From assembly GCF_017894365.1 (NCBI RefSeq), contig NZ_CP059467.1, forward strand, positions 4,278,001 through 4,342,000: a stretch of DNA of 64,000 nt. Reading direction: 5' to 3'. The position numbers and the translations under genes are program-made. The notes beneath the pieces were generated by a model. The model saw only the letters and a program-made list of their open reading frames with translations, was not told the DNA's origin and ran no database searches. Positions 35,380-44,457 of this stretch are shown here, piece by piece. The stretch's first letter is position 1. Every line of letters starts with the position of its first letter. The DNA comes from Aromatoleum bremense. Lineage in GTDB: Bacteria; Pseudomonadota; Gammaproteobacteria; Burkholderiales; Rhodocyclaceae.

Positions 35380-35741
35380 ATGACGCTCACCAAAGCTGAT
35401 CTCATCCAAGACATCGCCGCCGCCATCGGTCTCAACAAGCGAGAAGCCGCCGAAAGGGTCGAAGCGTTCTTCGAGGAGATTGCCGGCGCACTCGTCAGCG
35501 GGCAGGAGGTCAAGTTGTCGGGCTTTGGCTGCTTTCAGGTGCGTGAAAAGCGCGCACGTCCCGGACGAAAACGGGCGAAACCGCGTTCATCAGCGCGCGC
35601 CGCGTGGTGGTATTTCACCCCAGTGACAAGCTCAAACTTGCAGTTGGCTGCGGCAATCGGCCATCGGGGGCAGTCGGTACGGCGACCGCACCGAGTGGTG
35701 CGACGCGGAGCTCTTTGCGTGAGGTCGAGGAATTCATGTAA
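35380..35741 (+). pseudogene. IHF-alpha-like DNA-bending protein, frameshifted
   Basis: MTLTKADLIQDIAAAIGLNK, REAAERVEAFFEEIAGAL and SGQEVKLSGFGCFQVREKRA are clearly IHF/HU. At RPGR the expected N-P codons are missing; a 7-bp deletion near 35570-35576 moves the rest to another frame, where it continues TGETAFISARRVVVFHPSDK, then LKLAVGCGN and a tail ending FM with TAA at 35739. The tail beyond the normal C-terminus (about 28 residues) is unusual. The DNA-binding beta arm is destroyed in the frame as it stands. Confidence 0.75.
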
Positions 35742-36836
35742 GTCGCCAGCGGAGTGAGGACCAGTACCCGCGAACCGCAAGAGGGGCGCCTTTGATACTT
35801 GATCCGAAGACCACGAGCACACTGCATCCCCTCTGGTCGGCCGAGGCGCGATTCGACGGGTCCGGCGGGCGGACATTGCTCGCCTCTTGTCTCGCGACAC
35901 CCACCTCTGTTCGGCCAAGCGGGACTGAAGATACTCGTCGGTGATTCGGGCATTTCGGAATACAGCGCCGTTGAAATTCCCCAAGGGAAGGTAGCTGTCC
36001 CAATCAGCGCCCCACCCTTCAACGGTTTCGTAATGTGCGGGATGTTCCGCTCGGCCGTCGCGGCGAGGAGCTCGTCGCAGTCGGGTCCGCCTGCCAAGTG
36101 CTCACGCGGAGTTGGGGTGGGGCCTCAGCAGAAGAGAGCGACGTACCTGAGGGGTCAAGCGTCTCGGGTCGTTCGCTTGATCCGATGCGCCCCAGCTTTG
36201 GGGGAAATCCTGGAGGTCAAAAACGACCTGCTCACCGGAAAGCACCGATCCAGATGTATCGCTCATCGTCATGCCCGGCACAAGTCGGGACGGGGGGCTG
36301 AGAGCGGTGTGATGAGAAGTTTACGCGGATTCAGGACCGCGGCGCACAGGAACCGGAGAGCTTCGCTCCTGTGCTCGCGTCTGCCAAAACAGGCACTTAC
36401 AGCGCAATTCGTAATTTTCATAAGATGCCAAAAGCATCTCGAAAACGCGTAAGTGCTTGAATTTTGGGGCGACATACGGGAATCGAACCCGTGACAACTG
36501 GAGCCACAATCCCCATCAGTTTTCTTATAAATCAATCACTTGAGCGTGTTTTCAATCTACAATCTCCACTCATCTGTGGCCCCGGAAGCCGCGTCAGCGC
36601 TGATGGCGCCACAGTTTTGTAGAACGGTTTCGGCGCCCTTCTGCACGCGCTGAACGGGTTCCCAGGCAGGCGCTTTCGAACCCGACTCGCACACCGGACA
36701 AATCATTCTAGACGCACAGTGCGCGATCGCAACTGACGCTCACCGTTCTGCGTCGTGCCGGAAGCGAGTAACAGCTTTGTGCCCAGTCACTCGTCAATCC
36801 GGCTTCGTCAGGACCCAGTCGATAGCCGCCACTTGA
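35742..36836. other. Non-coding or decayed stretch with tRNA-His fragment
   Basis: About 1.1 kb. No frame resembles a protein. It contains tRNA-His 3' half copy 2 (36465-36512). The sequence 36520-36560 to its right is AT-rich. Confidence 0.5.
36465..36512 (-). repeat. tRNA-His 3'-half duplication, copy 2 (att-like)
   Basis: Same structure and orientation as copy 1, but the T-arm is ACGGG-TTCGATT-CCCGT instead of ACCGG-TTCGATC-CCGGT. The paired change keeps the stem, so the copies derive from different functional tRNA-His alleles. AAGTGCTTGAAT just left of it recurs left of copy 3. Confidence 0.75.
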
Positions 36837-37346
36837 CTAGCGCAACGCGTTCAGCCTTTTCTCGGCTTCGGGCCACGGTAATCGACGCTTGCCCGACTTC
36901 ATTTTGTCGAGCGCCTTGAAAGCGTCGTCTACCGTCAGCAGCTGATTTTCAATCATGGCGCACAACAGACCAATGGTGCCCATGACGTTGACTTGCTCCT
37001 TGTTGGCAACAAATCGCAGATTGGTGTCACCGGTCAATAGCGTGCAGGCTTCCTGCTTCGCAAGCGCCAGTGCCAGGTAGTCGTTATGACTTGGCTTGGG
37101 GCCGCTTTTTGCTGGAAGCAGGTGATTGTGCTGGCCCGGCAACTGCTGGGCATACGCCACAAAGTCGCCGCTGACCTCCATGATCTGCAAGCCCAGATCT
37201 TCAAGTTCTGGACTACCCGGCTCAATTTCTTCGTAGTACAGCAGATCAGGAATGCCGAACTGCATCGGAAGCTGAAAGAGCGTACCCATCAACGCTCCAG
37301 CTTCCATGTCGATCAAGATGTTGGCATCACTGATGAGCAACCGCAT
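36837..37346 (-). CDS. PIN-domain protein
   Basis: A 169-residue protein with the acidic PIN-nuclease residues in LLISDANILIDMEAG, NDYLALALAKQE and TLLTGDTNLRFVA. Such proteins are RNases and usually toxins. It overlaps the HTH-ImmA gene by 20 bases and follows it on the same transcript; this order, HTH-ImmA then PIN, recurs as a probable toxin-antitoxin or defence-regulation pair. The C-terminus ends in a basic helix (KMKSGKRRLPWPEAEKRL). Confidence 0.8.
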   Translation of the reverse strand: MRLLISDANILIDMEAGALMGTLFQLPMQFGIPDLLYYEEIEPGSPELEDLGLQIMEVSGDFVAYAQQLPGQHNHLLPAKSGPKPSHNDYLALALAKQEACTLLTGDTNLRFVANKEQVNVMGTIGLLCAMIENQLLTVDDAFKALDKMKSGKRRLPWPEAEKRLNALR

Positions 37347-38406
37347 CCGAGGACTCCAACTGGCGTTCCTTGTGGAAGCGCATCATCGGGATGCCCAGCA
37401 ATTCTGCAGCCTTGCCCTCGGAGATGTATTGCTCGGCCAAGGCGCGGTACACTAACTGATCAAATAGTCGTGGATGCTCTTGCGGCAGCGGGGCGCCCGG
37501 CTCGTTTTTGCGCCAGCCCTTTGCCGAAAACCGCTTGAACATCGAAAGGTGAGCGGCATCGGTGATCACGCCACACTGTTTTGCTCGCTGCAGCCATCCG
37601 GCCATGGATAGGCCGAACTCGTGTTTGAGCACATACAGCTCTTGCCATTCCAGCGCATGGCGCTGCTGCCCAAGCAACTGAAGCACCGCAACACGCGGAG
37701 CCAAGAATGCACCGGCGAATCGGTCGCAGGCTTTCTCTTCGTCGATGCCGTTAGCCAGTCGTCCCTCCAGCAGCAGATGCCCCAGTTCATGAGCCAGCGT
37801 AAACCGCTGCCGATCACCGGGCCAGCGCTTGGAAACGGCTACGACCGGATACTTCCGGCCATCTTCCGTTCGCGCCTTGGCAGTCAAGCCAGAGAACCCC
37901 GGGTTCTCTTCATCGACCACGATGACCAACAAGCCGAACCCTTCGAGGGTGTCGGTGAGGTCGGCAATCGGGTTCATGCCCAACTGCCAAGCGTTGCGGA
38001 CCGTATTCGAGAACGCGTCGATCTCATCCAGCGACGCGATGTGTTCAGGAAGGGCAGCAGGAGGTGCAAACGCCGGGAACGGCAGCTCGGGAAAGGCACC
38101 GAGCAACTCCACGCGTTTTTCTACCAACTCGACGACCTTGATCTTCAGCGCATCCTGCGCCGTCTTGCCAAAGGTCGAGAGCTTGCGGAACTCGGGCTGC
38201 AGCAGTTCGACCGTATGCGTACGAAAAAAATACTCCGTACGGATTCCACAGGCGCGGGCCAGTTTGAGAAGCTGAGAAGACGATGGGGTCAGAAGACCCT
38301 TTTCGTACTTCTGGATGGCGGTGTGAGAAACACCCACCTTTTCACCCAAAGCACCCAGGGTCAGACCTGCCGCCAGTCGTGCTTGACGAATGCGATCTGC
38401 AATCAT
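37327..38406 (-). CDS. XRE helix-turn-helix plus ImmA/IrrE metallopeptidase protein
   Basis: A 359-residue protein. Residues 1-60 are a Cro/CI-type helix-turn-helix (LGALGEKVGVSHTAIQKYEK). A zinc metallopeptidase domain follows, with FTLAHELGHLLLEGRL near residue 205 (HExxH) and EEKACDRFAGAFLAP. ImmA/IrrE proteins cleave repressors in response to stress or DNA damage; here the peptidase and DNA binding are in one chain. It likely represses its own promoter through the palindrome at 38424, with the PIN protein as downstream partner. Confidence 0.87.
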   Translation of the reverse strand: MIADRIRQARLAAGLTLGALGEKVGVSHTAIQKYEKGLLTPSSSQLLKLARACGIRTEYFFRTHTVELLQPEFRKLSTFGKTAQDALKIKVVELVEKRVELLGAFPELPFPAFAPPAALPEHIASLDEIDAFSNTVRNAWQLGMNPIADLTDTLEGFGLLVIVVDEENPGFSGLTAKARTEDGRKYPVVAVSKRWPGDRQRFTLAHELGHLLLEGRLANGIDEEKACDRFAGAFLAPRVAVLQLLGQQRHALEWQELYVLKHEFGLSMAGWLQRAKQCGVITDAAHLSMFKRFSAKGWRKNEPGAPLPQEHPRLFDQLVYRALAEQYISEGKAAELLGIPMMRFHKERQLESSDAVAHQ

Positions 38407-38423
38407 GACGCCTCCGTGGGCTT

Positions 38424-38461
38424 GGTTTAAATCGTTTCATATTATAAAGCATTTTTAAACC
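38424..38461. promoter_or_regulatory. AT-rich palindromic operator/promoter of the HTH-ImmA/PIN operon
   Basis: Inverted arms GGTTTAAA (38424-38431) and TTTAAACC (38454-38461) enclose the AT-rich TCATATTATAAAG. The right base composition and symmetry for a Cro/CI-type operator covering a -10 element, 18 bases before the ATG. Confidence 0.65.
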
Positions 38462-38535
38462 AACAAGAACCCGGCGCCCGCCCGTCCGCGACCCCGCGTA
38501 CCTCGATCGACGACACTTGTACTTGAAGCGGTCGC

Positions 38536-38796
38536 TCAACTGGCTGCTTGCCGGAAACCTGCATCGGCAGCAGTGGCCGAAAGTGTGAGTTCGAGTTCGG
38601 CCGCGGAAGGCAGACGGTGTCGATTGAGGCGCGAGTAGCGCTGAGAGCGAAGCGGCACGATGGCGGCCCGAAGGACCGCACCCGTGATTGCTCCGGCGAG
38701 TGTCTCGCCAACCAGAGCCCGTGCACAGGCGATCACAGCCTCAAGTTGATCGGCGTCAGCGCAATCCTGCAAGCGCTGCGTGGCGCAACATGACAC
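38536..38796 (-). CDS. Possible small hypothetical protein
   Basis: An 86-codon frame (GTG start) reading CCATQRLQDCADADQLEAVI, then ACARALVGETLAGAITGAV. It is open and has acceptable codon usage, but I recognise no family and no ribosome site stands out. Could be a gene remnant. It lies between the HTH-ImmA promoter and an IS4 fragment. Confidence 0.25.
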   Translation of the reverse strand: MSCCATQRLQDCADADQLEAVIACARALVGETLAGAITGAVLRAAIVPLRSQRYSRLNRHRLPSAAELELTLSATAADAGFRQAAS

Positions 38797-38870
38797 CGAA
38801 GCCGAGTGTCAGCGACCGGCATATAGGATCCACTTCGTGACCGGCGTATAGGCATTCCATTACACACATC

Positions 38871-39800
38871 TCAAAGCTCGCCGAACTCTCGGGCATGACG
38901 CAGGCCGGCGGCGAAGTCGGTGACGCGCTGTAATCCGGACCAGATGGTCTTCACGCCCGGCTCGCCGTCTGCTTTACGGCCGAGGAATCCGCCGAGTCGC
39001 GCGATGAGGCGGATGACGTCGTTGAGTCCGGGCGGGGCCGCGGGCGGCTTCTTGCCGTTCAGGATGTAGGCGGCCCGCCATTCGTCGTGCTCGAAGAACA
39101 GGGCCGCATCCAGGTCCGGGCAATTGCGTCCCATGCGCATGAGGAACGCAATGCGCCAGGCCACCACCATGTACAGCGCCAGCGCGCGCTCCAGGCGCTC
39201 GACCCGGCCCAGTTGCAAGGCTTCCACCCGGCAACCGTTCTTGAGGACATGGAAATAAAGTTCGATTTCCCAACGTGCCCGGTACCAGTCGATGAGCATA
39301 CGCGCCTCGTCCAGACCAGTGACCGGCCGGTTGCTGAGCAGACGCCACTCCAGCGGTGCCACCCCGGCAGGCGGCGCGATCTCCCGGGCCACCAGGCCCG
39401 TGACCTCGACTTTCCGACCGCTCTGAGGGTCCCGCAGCGTCACGCTCTCCACCCACATCGCCTGCCGCACTTCCCGTGCCGCCTGCCCACGGCGTGCGCT
39501 CAGGGTGAAGGCCACGTCCCCCAATGGCGTGCCCGACGTCAGGCGCTCCCACAGTTTGTCGCCCTCCGGCAATGCCCGGTTATGCTGGGCGCGGACGAGC
39601 CAGTCCGCGGGCGTGCCCAGGTCATGGGCACGCAGCATCAGGGCAAGGATGTCGGACTCCCGGTCAGCCACATACACCAGGCGCGTGTTCGGCAACTGCG
39701 CCGCCAGTTCCGCCACCCGTTCGTAGCCCTCCCCAAGGGACTTCCCGTCAACCCCTTCCTTGCAGACCGGCCGCAGGCCGGGCCGACCATAGTCATGCGT
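38871..39800 (-). pseudogene. IS4-family transposase fragment (C-terminal two thirds)
   Basis: About 305 codons: GVDGKSLGEGYERVAELAAQ, LVYVADRESDILALMLRAHD (catalytic aspartate), RMLIDWYRARWEIELYFHVL (Y-2-R-3-E signature, catalytic glutamate), KNGCRVEALQLGRVERLERA, IRLIARLGGFLGRKADGEPG. This is the Tn5/IS50-like branch, normally about 460-480 residues. The N-terminal third, including the first catalytic aspartate, is missing; a stop lies at about 39797. Not functional. Confidence 0.85.
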
Positions 39801-39805
39801 TCATC

Positions 39806-40107
39806 TTCATCTCCTGCTGATCACGCCCAGGCGTGACCGAATTTGGACTGCCGGCGTCGCAATGGACAAGGACAGAACAGACTGCCTTTCCCCAATCGGC
39901 CTTGTTCGGCGCATCGGCGCCGGGGCCCTGCGATTAACCGCACCGGCTGGCCTCTATCAATCCTCGGCGCGACCGGGGCGCGGGGATCAACCGCGACACC
40001 CTGTGTGGTCGGCCATTAGGCTACCCAGGCTCTCAGCCGGTCGGTCTGACCTGTTTGTCTATCGCGTGCGCGCAGTCACGGAAACACCTGCAAAGAACGC
40101 CGATGGT
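39806..40107. other. Gap between IS4 and IS110 fragments
   Basis: Roughly 300 bases with no recognisable gene. It may contain the left end of the IS110 element, but no clear termini could be drawn. Confidence 0.4.
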
Positions 40108-40660
40108 TCAGGATGCCGATGGTTCGACCGAGTCATGCCATTGGCGCCATGCCTCGGGGTTGTAGGCTTCGCCCTTGGCAAGCACTGCCCACAACTGGCG
40201 AGCATGCTTGTTGGCGATCGCGACCAGGGTCTTGTGGTATCCGACGCGTGCGTTGAGCGTCACGATCCACTGCTGCAATCGCGTGAGCGCCTCGGGCGTA
40301 TTGCGCGCCTTGCGCAGGGTGGCCGTGAGAACGCTGCGCGCCCCCTGCACGAGCAGCGTTCGCAGGTAGTCGTCGCCGCGCCGGGTGATGCAACCGAGCT
40401 TCGGCTTGCCGCCGCTGGAGTGCTGGCTCGGCGTGAGCCCGAGCCAGGCGGCGAACTGGCGGCCGTTGTGGAACATCGTCGCGTCGCCGACGCTCGCCAC
40501 CACAGCATCGGCAGTGAGCAGCCCCACGCCGGGCAGCTCACGCGCCCGCCGGGCGGCCGCATCGTCGGCTTGTTGGGCCGCAATCTGCCGGTCGCACTCG
40601 GCAATACGGGCATCGAGCGCGTCGAGTTGGTCGCGCACGCCCTGGATCAGGTGGCGGATC
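40108..40660 (-). pseudogene. IS110-family transposase fragment (C-terminal half)
   Basis: About 183 codons ending at TGA: DQLDALDARIAECDRQIAAQ, ARELPGVGLLTADAVVASVG, FAAWLGLTPSQHSSGGKPKL, YLRTLLVQGARSVLTATLRK. This is the Transposase_20 domain with the helix-hairpin-helix. The N-terminal DEDD catalytic half is gone; the frame is cut at base 40660 by the IS66 end. Confidence 0.88.
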
Positions 40661-40745
40661 GTAACCGGTCACTGACCGGCGCCCTTCCTTGCTCACGCGA
40701 GCCTCGAGACAATCGCCCTGAACTCACTGACAGGGAGCGAACCGG

Positions 40746-41054
40746 ATGTCTCACCCCACTCTGACCCCACGCAAACACCGCAGCCCAGGGCAATGGGCCG
40801 AGCTGTTCGCGCGCTTTGAACAGTCCGCCCTGTCGGTATCTGCGTTTTGCGCGCGCGAATCGATCAGTGTCGCCAACTTCTATCGCCAGCGGGGACTGCG
40901 CGGGGGATCGGTGTGCGCAAAGCCGCCCGCACCGCAATCTCAGCCCGGGTTCGTTGATCTGGGCATGATCGGTGCTGCCGGGGGCGAACGCGCTCGCCTC
41001 GAACTGAAGATCGATCTGGGTGAAGGCTTGGTGCTTCATCTGGTACGCGGCTGA
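40746..41054 (+). CDS. tnpA: IS66 accessory protein TnpA
   Basis: A 102-residue protein with a helix-turn-helix (WAELFARFEQSALSVSAFCA, RESISVANFYRQR). Required in IS66 transposition along with TnpB and TnpC. Its stop overlaps the tnpB start (TGATG). Confidence 0.85.
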   Translation: MSHPTLTPRKHRSPGQWAELFARFEQSALSVSAFCARESISVANFYRQRGLRGGSVCAKPPAPQSQPGFVDLGMIGAAGGERARLELKIDLGEGLVLHLVRG

Positions 41055-41428
41055 TGTTCTTCCCGGAAGGCACCGTTCGTGTCCACCTCTATGGTGAGCC
41101 GGTCGATATGCGCCGCTCGTTCGATGGGCTGTACGCGCTGACCAAGCACAAGCTCGGGTGCGATCCGCTCTCGGGCGAGTTGTTTGTGTTCATCAACCGT
41201 CGCGGCACACAGATGAAGGTGCTGTATTGGGATCGCACCGGCTTTTGCGTCTGGGCCAAGCGTCTCGAGCAGGGTCGGTTCGTGTCGGACTGGTCGCACA
41301 TCGCCACCGGTGAGTTGGACTGGACGGGACTGAAGTTACTGCTCGAAGGGATCGTTCCTGGACGCTTTAAAAAGCGTTTCAAGCATGCTCGCGAATCGGC
41401 TAAAACCCTTATGCATGCTGGACTCTGA
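41054..41428 (+). CDS. tnpB: IS66 accessory protein TnpB (Orf2 family)
   Basis: A 124-residue protein carrying the family signature VDMRRSFDGLYALTKHKLG and MKVLYWDRTGFCVWAKRLEQ. Intact at normal length. Confidence 0.92.
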   Translation: MFFPEGTVRVHLYGEPVDMRRSFDGLYALTKHKLGCDPLSGELFVFINRRGTQMKVLYWDRTGFCVWAKRLEQGRFVSDWSHIATGELDWTGLKLLLEGIVPGRFKKRFKHARESAKTLMHAGL

Positions 41429-41443
41429 GGTATAATTGCAGCC

Positions 41444-43054
41444 ATGACAGCCGCGCAAACGAGCTCGATCCCGACCCCTGGCGAAGCCGCCCGGATGACG
41501 GCCGAGCAGGTCGTCGAGCTGTCCCGGGTCAATGTGCAGTTGCGCCACGAACGCGACACCCTGAAGCATCAGCTGGAGTGGTTCAAGCGCCAGCTCTTCG
41601 GCACCAAGAGCGAAAAACGCCTGCTACCGCCCAACCCCTCGCAGCTCACCCTGGGCGAGCTCCCGATCCCCGAATCGGCGCCCGAAGTGCCGGGCAAGCA
41701 GGTCGCCGGGCACACCCGGCGTGCGCGCACCACGGACTGTGCCGAGCCCGATGACGGGCTGTTCTTTGATGAGCAGCGAGTCCCGGTTCAGACGATCCAG
41801 GTGCCCGCCCCTGAAGTCGAAGACTTGTCGCCCGAGCAGTATGAAGTCATCGGCGAGAAAGTCAGCCATCGCCTGGCACAGCGCCCCGGCAGCTACGTGG
41901 TCCTCAAGTACGTGCGCCCGGTCGTCAAGCTGCGCGACACCGAAACGATTCACTGCGCGCCGGCCCCGGTGGGGGTGATCGAAGGCAGCCGGGCCGATGT
42001 GAGCTTCATCGTCGGGCTCTTGCTCGACAAGTTCCTGTGGCACCTGCCCTTGTATCGCCAGCACCTGCGCCTGACCGATGCGGGTATCCGCGTGAGTCGG
42101 GCCTGGCTCACCCAGCTTGGCGCCAAGACGAGCGCACTGCTCGAGCCGATCTACGCGGCGCAGCTCGCCTCGATTCGCACCTCCCGGGTCAAGGCGATGG
42201 ACGAGACACCGATCAAGGCGGGACGGGCCGGACCCGGCAAGATGAAGGGGGGCTACTTCTGGCCCATTTACGGCGAACGCGACGAGGTGTGCTTCCCGTT
42301 CTTCGACTCTCGAGCGCACAGCAACGTCGAGACCGTGCTCGGTCTCGAACCCGGCAAGGGCAGTGTGCTGCTCTCCGATGGCTATGGGGCCTACGAGGCG
42401 TACGCCCAAAAAACCGGTATCACGCATGCTCAATGCTGGGCCCATTGCCGACGCGAGTTCTTCGAGGCGCAAGCCGTGGAGCCGACCGTGGGGTCCGAGG
42501 CGCTCGAGCGCATCGGCGCACTCTATGCGGTGGAAGAGCACATCCGACAAAAGAAGCTCAAACCCGAGGCCAAGCGAGAATACCGACTCACCCACGCCAA
42601 GCCGATCGTCGAGGGCTTCTTCGCGTGGGTACAGCACACACTGGACAAGCACGGCCTGCTGCCCGCCAACCCGATGACCAAAGCGCTGGCCTACACGCAC
42701 AAACGACGGGTCGCCCTTGAGGTCTTTCTGACCGACCCCGCGGTGCCGGTCGACACAAACCACCTCGAGCGGGCACTCAGACCCATTCCGATGGGTAGGA
42801 AAAATTGGAATTTCTGTTGGACCGAGCTCGGTGCCAAGCACGTCGGCATCCTGCAAAGCCTGCTCACGACCTGCCGACTACACAACGTCGATCCCTACGA
42901 CTATCTGGTCGATGTGCTCCAACGCATCGACCAGCATCCCGCCGCCAGCGTCGATCAACTCACGCCCCGGCTCTGGAAAGAGCACTTCAGCAAGCAGCCC
43001 CTGCGCTCTGATCTACACCAACTCGGCATGGGGCGCGAGACGCCGGTCAGTTAG
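41444..43054 (+). CDS. tnpC: IS66 transposase TnpC
   Basis: A 536-residue transposase. N-terminal leucine-rich coil and LEWFKRQLFGTKSEKRL, a central region (LRLTDAGIRVSRAWLTQLGA), catalytic aspartates in KAMDETPIKAG and LLSDGYGAYEAYA, AQCWAHCRREFFEA and the conserved C-terminus NHLERALRPIPMGRKNWNFC. Full length. The stop lies seven bases before the right IS end. Confidence 0.93.
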   Translation: MTAAQTSSIPTPGEAARMTAEQVVELSRVNVQLRHERDTLKHQLEWFKRQLFGTKSEKRLLPPNPSQLTLGELPIPESAPEVPGKQVAGHTRRARTTDCAEPDDGLFFDEQRVPVQTIQVPAPEVEDLSPEQYEVIGEKVSHRLAQRPGSYVVLKYVRPVVKLRDTETIHCAPAPVGVIEGSRADVSFIVGLLLDKFLWHLPLYRQHLRLTDAGIRVSRAWLTQLGAKTSALLEPIYAAQLASIRTSRVKAMDETPIKAGRAGPGKMKGGYFWPIYGERDEVCFPFFDSRAHSNVETVLGLEPGKGSVLLSDGYGAYEAYAQKTGITHAQCWAHCRREFFEAQAVEPTVGSEALERIGALYAVEEHIRQKKLKPEAKREYRLTHAKPIVEGFFAWVQHTLDKHGLLPANPMTKALAYTHKRRVALEVFLTDPAVPVDTNHLERALRPIPMGRKNWNFCWTELGAKHVGILQSLLTTCRLHNVDPYDYLVDVLQRIDQHPAASVDQLTPRLWKEHFSKQPLRSDLHQLGMGRETPVS

Positions 43055-43061
43055 CGGTTAC

Positions 43062-43431
43062 CTTCGACGGGCAGTGAGAGATCGGCCGTGACGTGCGTCC
43101 ACGCGATCGCACCACCCACTTCCATCCCAGCGCCGATGCCATTCAAGCCGCCCAGGGGCTTGCCACTTTCCTTGGTGACCAGTTCCATCAGGTTCGCCAT
43201 GTCCTCCTCGATGGCGATCCCCAACGCATGCAACAAGTCCTGGCGACGCTTGTCCGGCGTGCGGCTCCAGGCCGAAAAGGCAGCGCGGGCGGCGGCAACG
43301 GCCTGATCCACATGCGCCGGATTCCCTGCCTGCACGCGGGCAAACGCCTGTCCGCTTGCCGGATTGATGACGTCGAACGTGGCCTCGGCCTTCACGTGCT
43401 GGCCGTTGATGATCATGTCGAATACTTGCAT
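43062..43431 (-). pseudogene. Aldehyde dehydrogenase, N-terminal fragment cut by IS66
   Basis: About 123 codons: MIINGQHVKAEATFDVINPA, RVQAGNPAHVDQAVAAARAA, WSRTPDKRRQDLLHALGIAI, LVTKESGKPLGGL. This is the start of an NAD-dependent aldehyde dehydrogenase (normally about 470-490 residues). The NAD site, catalytic Cys and Glu are lost at the IS66 border. It is the last gene of the amine-oxidase operon and would have oxidised the aldehyde product. Confidence 0.88.
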
Positions 43432-43466
43432 TGCCTCTCCTCGCTTCGTTTGTCGAATGTCTTGTC

Positions 43467-44444
43467 TCATTGCGGGGCCACGATGCCGGCACGCGAAAAG
43501 AACACCGCGTGGTTCGGATCGGTGCCGACAGCGGCGGTAAGCGACAGGCGGTCCGGACGCTGGCGCGCCTCGAAACTCACCCCGGCATCACGGCTTTCGA
43601 GCGTCAGGCCGTCGAGCCCGACGGCAAGCACCCGGTCTGCGAGCGGGACGACCGCGGTGATCGAACTCTGCGTGCCGGTGTCGACCTTGTGCCAACTGTC
43701 TCCACCGTCGGTGCTGCGATACAGGCTGCCGCGCAGGCCGGCCACCAGCAGCGTGCCATCGGCGAGTGCCGCGCCGCTCCAGAAAGAGCCCCGGTAGCCG
43801 GTCGGCCGGTAGGTCCAGGTCAGCCCGTGATCTGCGGAGCGCAGTACCGTGCCACGCTCGCCGACGACGAAGAGTTCGCCGCGTCGATCCGCAAAGACGT
43901 GCATCAGATTGCGGTCGGCGCGCGTGTCATTCGGCGGAGGCGGCAGGCTGACCTTGTCCCACGTCTTGCCGCCATCCGCCGTCCTGAGCAGCAGCGACCA
44001 AAGGCCGACGGCGGTGCCGTGCTGCGCATCGCTGAAATGCACCGCGAAGAGCGGTCGATCCTCGGAAGTCTCGACGCGCTGACTGGTCCAGGTTTCGCCG
44101 CCGTCGTCGGTATGCAGGATCACGCCCCAGTGGCCGACCGCCCAGCCGTTGCGCTCGTCGGCAAACGACACGCCGGTCAGGGTGGCATTCACCGGCACTT
44201 TGGACGCCTGTCGCCAGCTGCTTCCCTGGTCTTCCGACAGCAGCACGACGCCGCGATCCCCCACTGCCACGAGGCGCTGGCCGGCCTGCGTTGTCGCGAG
44301 GATCATCGATCGGCTCGCCGACGCCGACCGTTCGGCCACATGCGGCACGACGCCGGTGCCTTCCGCCGCCCATCCTTGGAGAGTCACTGTGGATGCGGCG
44401 AGGATCGCGGTCGCACCGAGCATCATTTGATATTTCTTCATCAT
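43467..44444 (-). CDS. Ycf48/Hcf136-like BNR-repeat protein
   Basis: A 325-residue exported protein. Signal peptide MLGATAILAASTVTLQGWAA, then repeated BNR-type beta-propeller motifs such as VLLSEDQGSSWRQ, ILHTDDGGETWTS, LLRTADGGKTWDK and LYRSTDGGDSWHK. In proteobacteria these periplasmic proteins sit next to RND transporters and DUF1302/DUF1329 genes, as here, and probably help assemble the system. Two adjacent ATGs at 44444 and 44441. Confidence 0.85.
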   Translation of the reverse strand: MMKKYQMMLGATAILAASTVTLQGWAAEGTGVVPHVAERSASASRSMILATTQAGQRLVAVGDRGVVLLSEDQGSSWRQASKVPVNATLTGVSFADERNGWAVGHWGVILHTDDGGETWTSQRVETSEDRPLFAVHFSDAQHGTAVGLWSLLLRTADGGKTWDKVSLPPPPNDTRADRNLMHVFADRRGELFVVGERGTVLRSADHGLTWTYRPTGYRGSFWSGAALADGTLLVAGLRGSLYRSTDGGDSWHKVDTGTQSSITAVVPLADRVLAVGLDGLTLESRDAGVSFEARQRPDRLSLTAAVGTDPNHAVFFSRAGIVAPQ

Positions 44445-44457
44445 CACTTCTCTCCGC

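Larger units (their letters stand above)
40661..43061 (+). mobile_element. IS66-family insertion sequence, 2401 bp, no target duplication
   Basis: Ends form an inverted repeat starting GTAACC and containing ACTGACCGGCG (left GTAACCGGTCACTGACCGGC, right complement GTAACCGCTAACTGACCGGC). Three genes tnpA, tnpB, tnpC in order. IS66 makes 8-bp duplications, but the flanks here are GGCGGATC (left, inside IS110) and CTTCGACG (right, inside an aldehyde dehydrogenase gene). The two sides therefore come from different insertion sites. Confidence 0.92.

Noticed and set aside
35742..36452. Hypothetical proteins of 160-217 codons on either strand
   Set aside because: No ribosome sites, no family resemblance and overlapping frames on both strands; base composition alone explains the open frames.
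36837..38406. Prophage repressor region
   Set aside because: HTH-ImmA proteins occur in phages, but no structural, integrase or lysis genes are near; the PIN partner and operator favour a stand-alone module.
40661..43061. Simple fresh IS66 insertion into one gene
   Set aside because: The flanks are two different genes and the 8-bp target duplication is missing, so it is a recombination junction.
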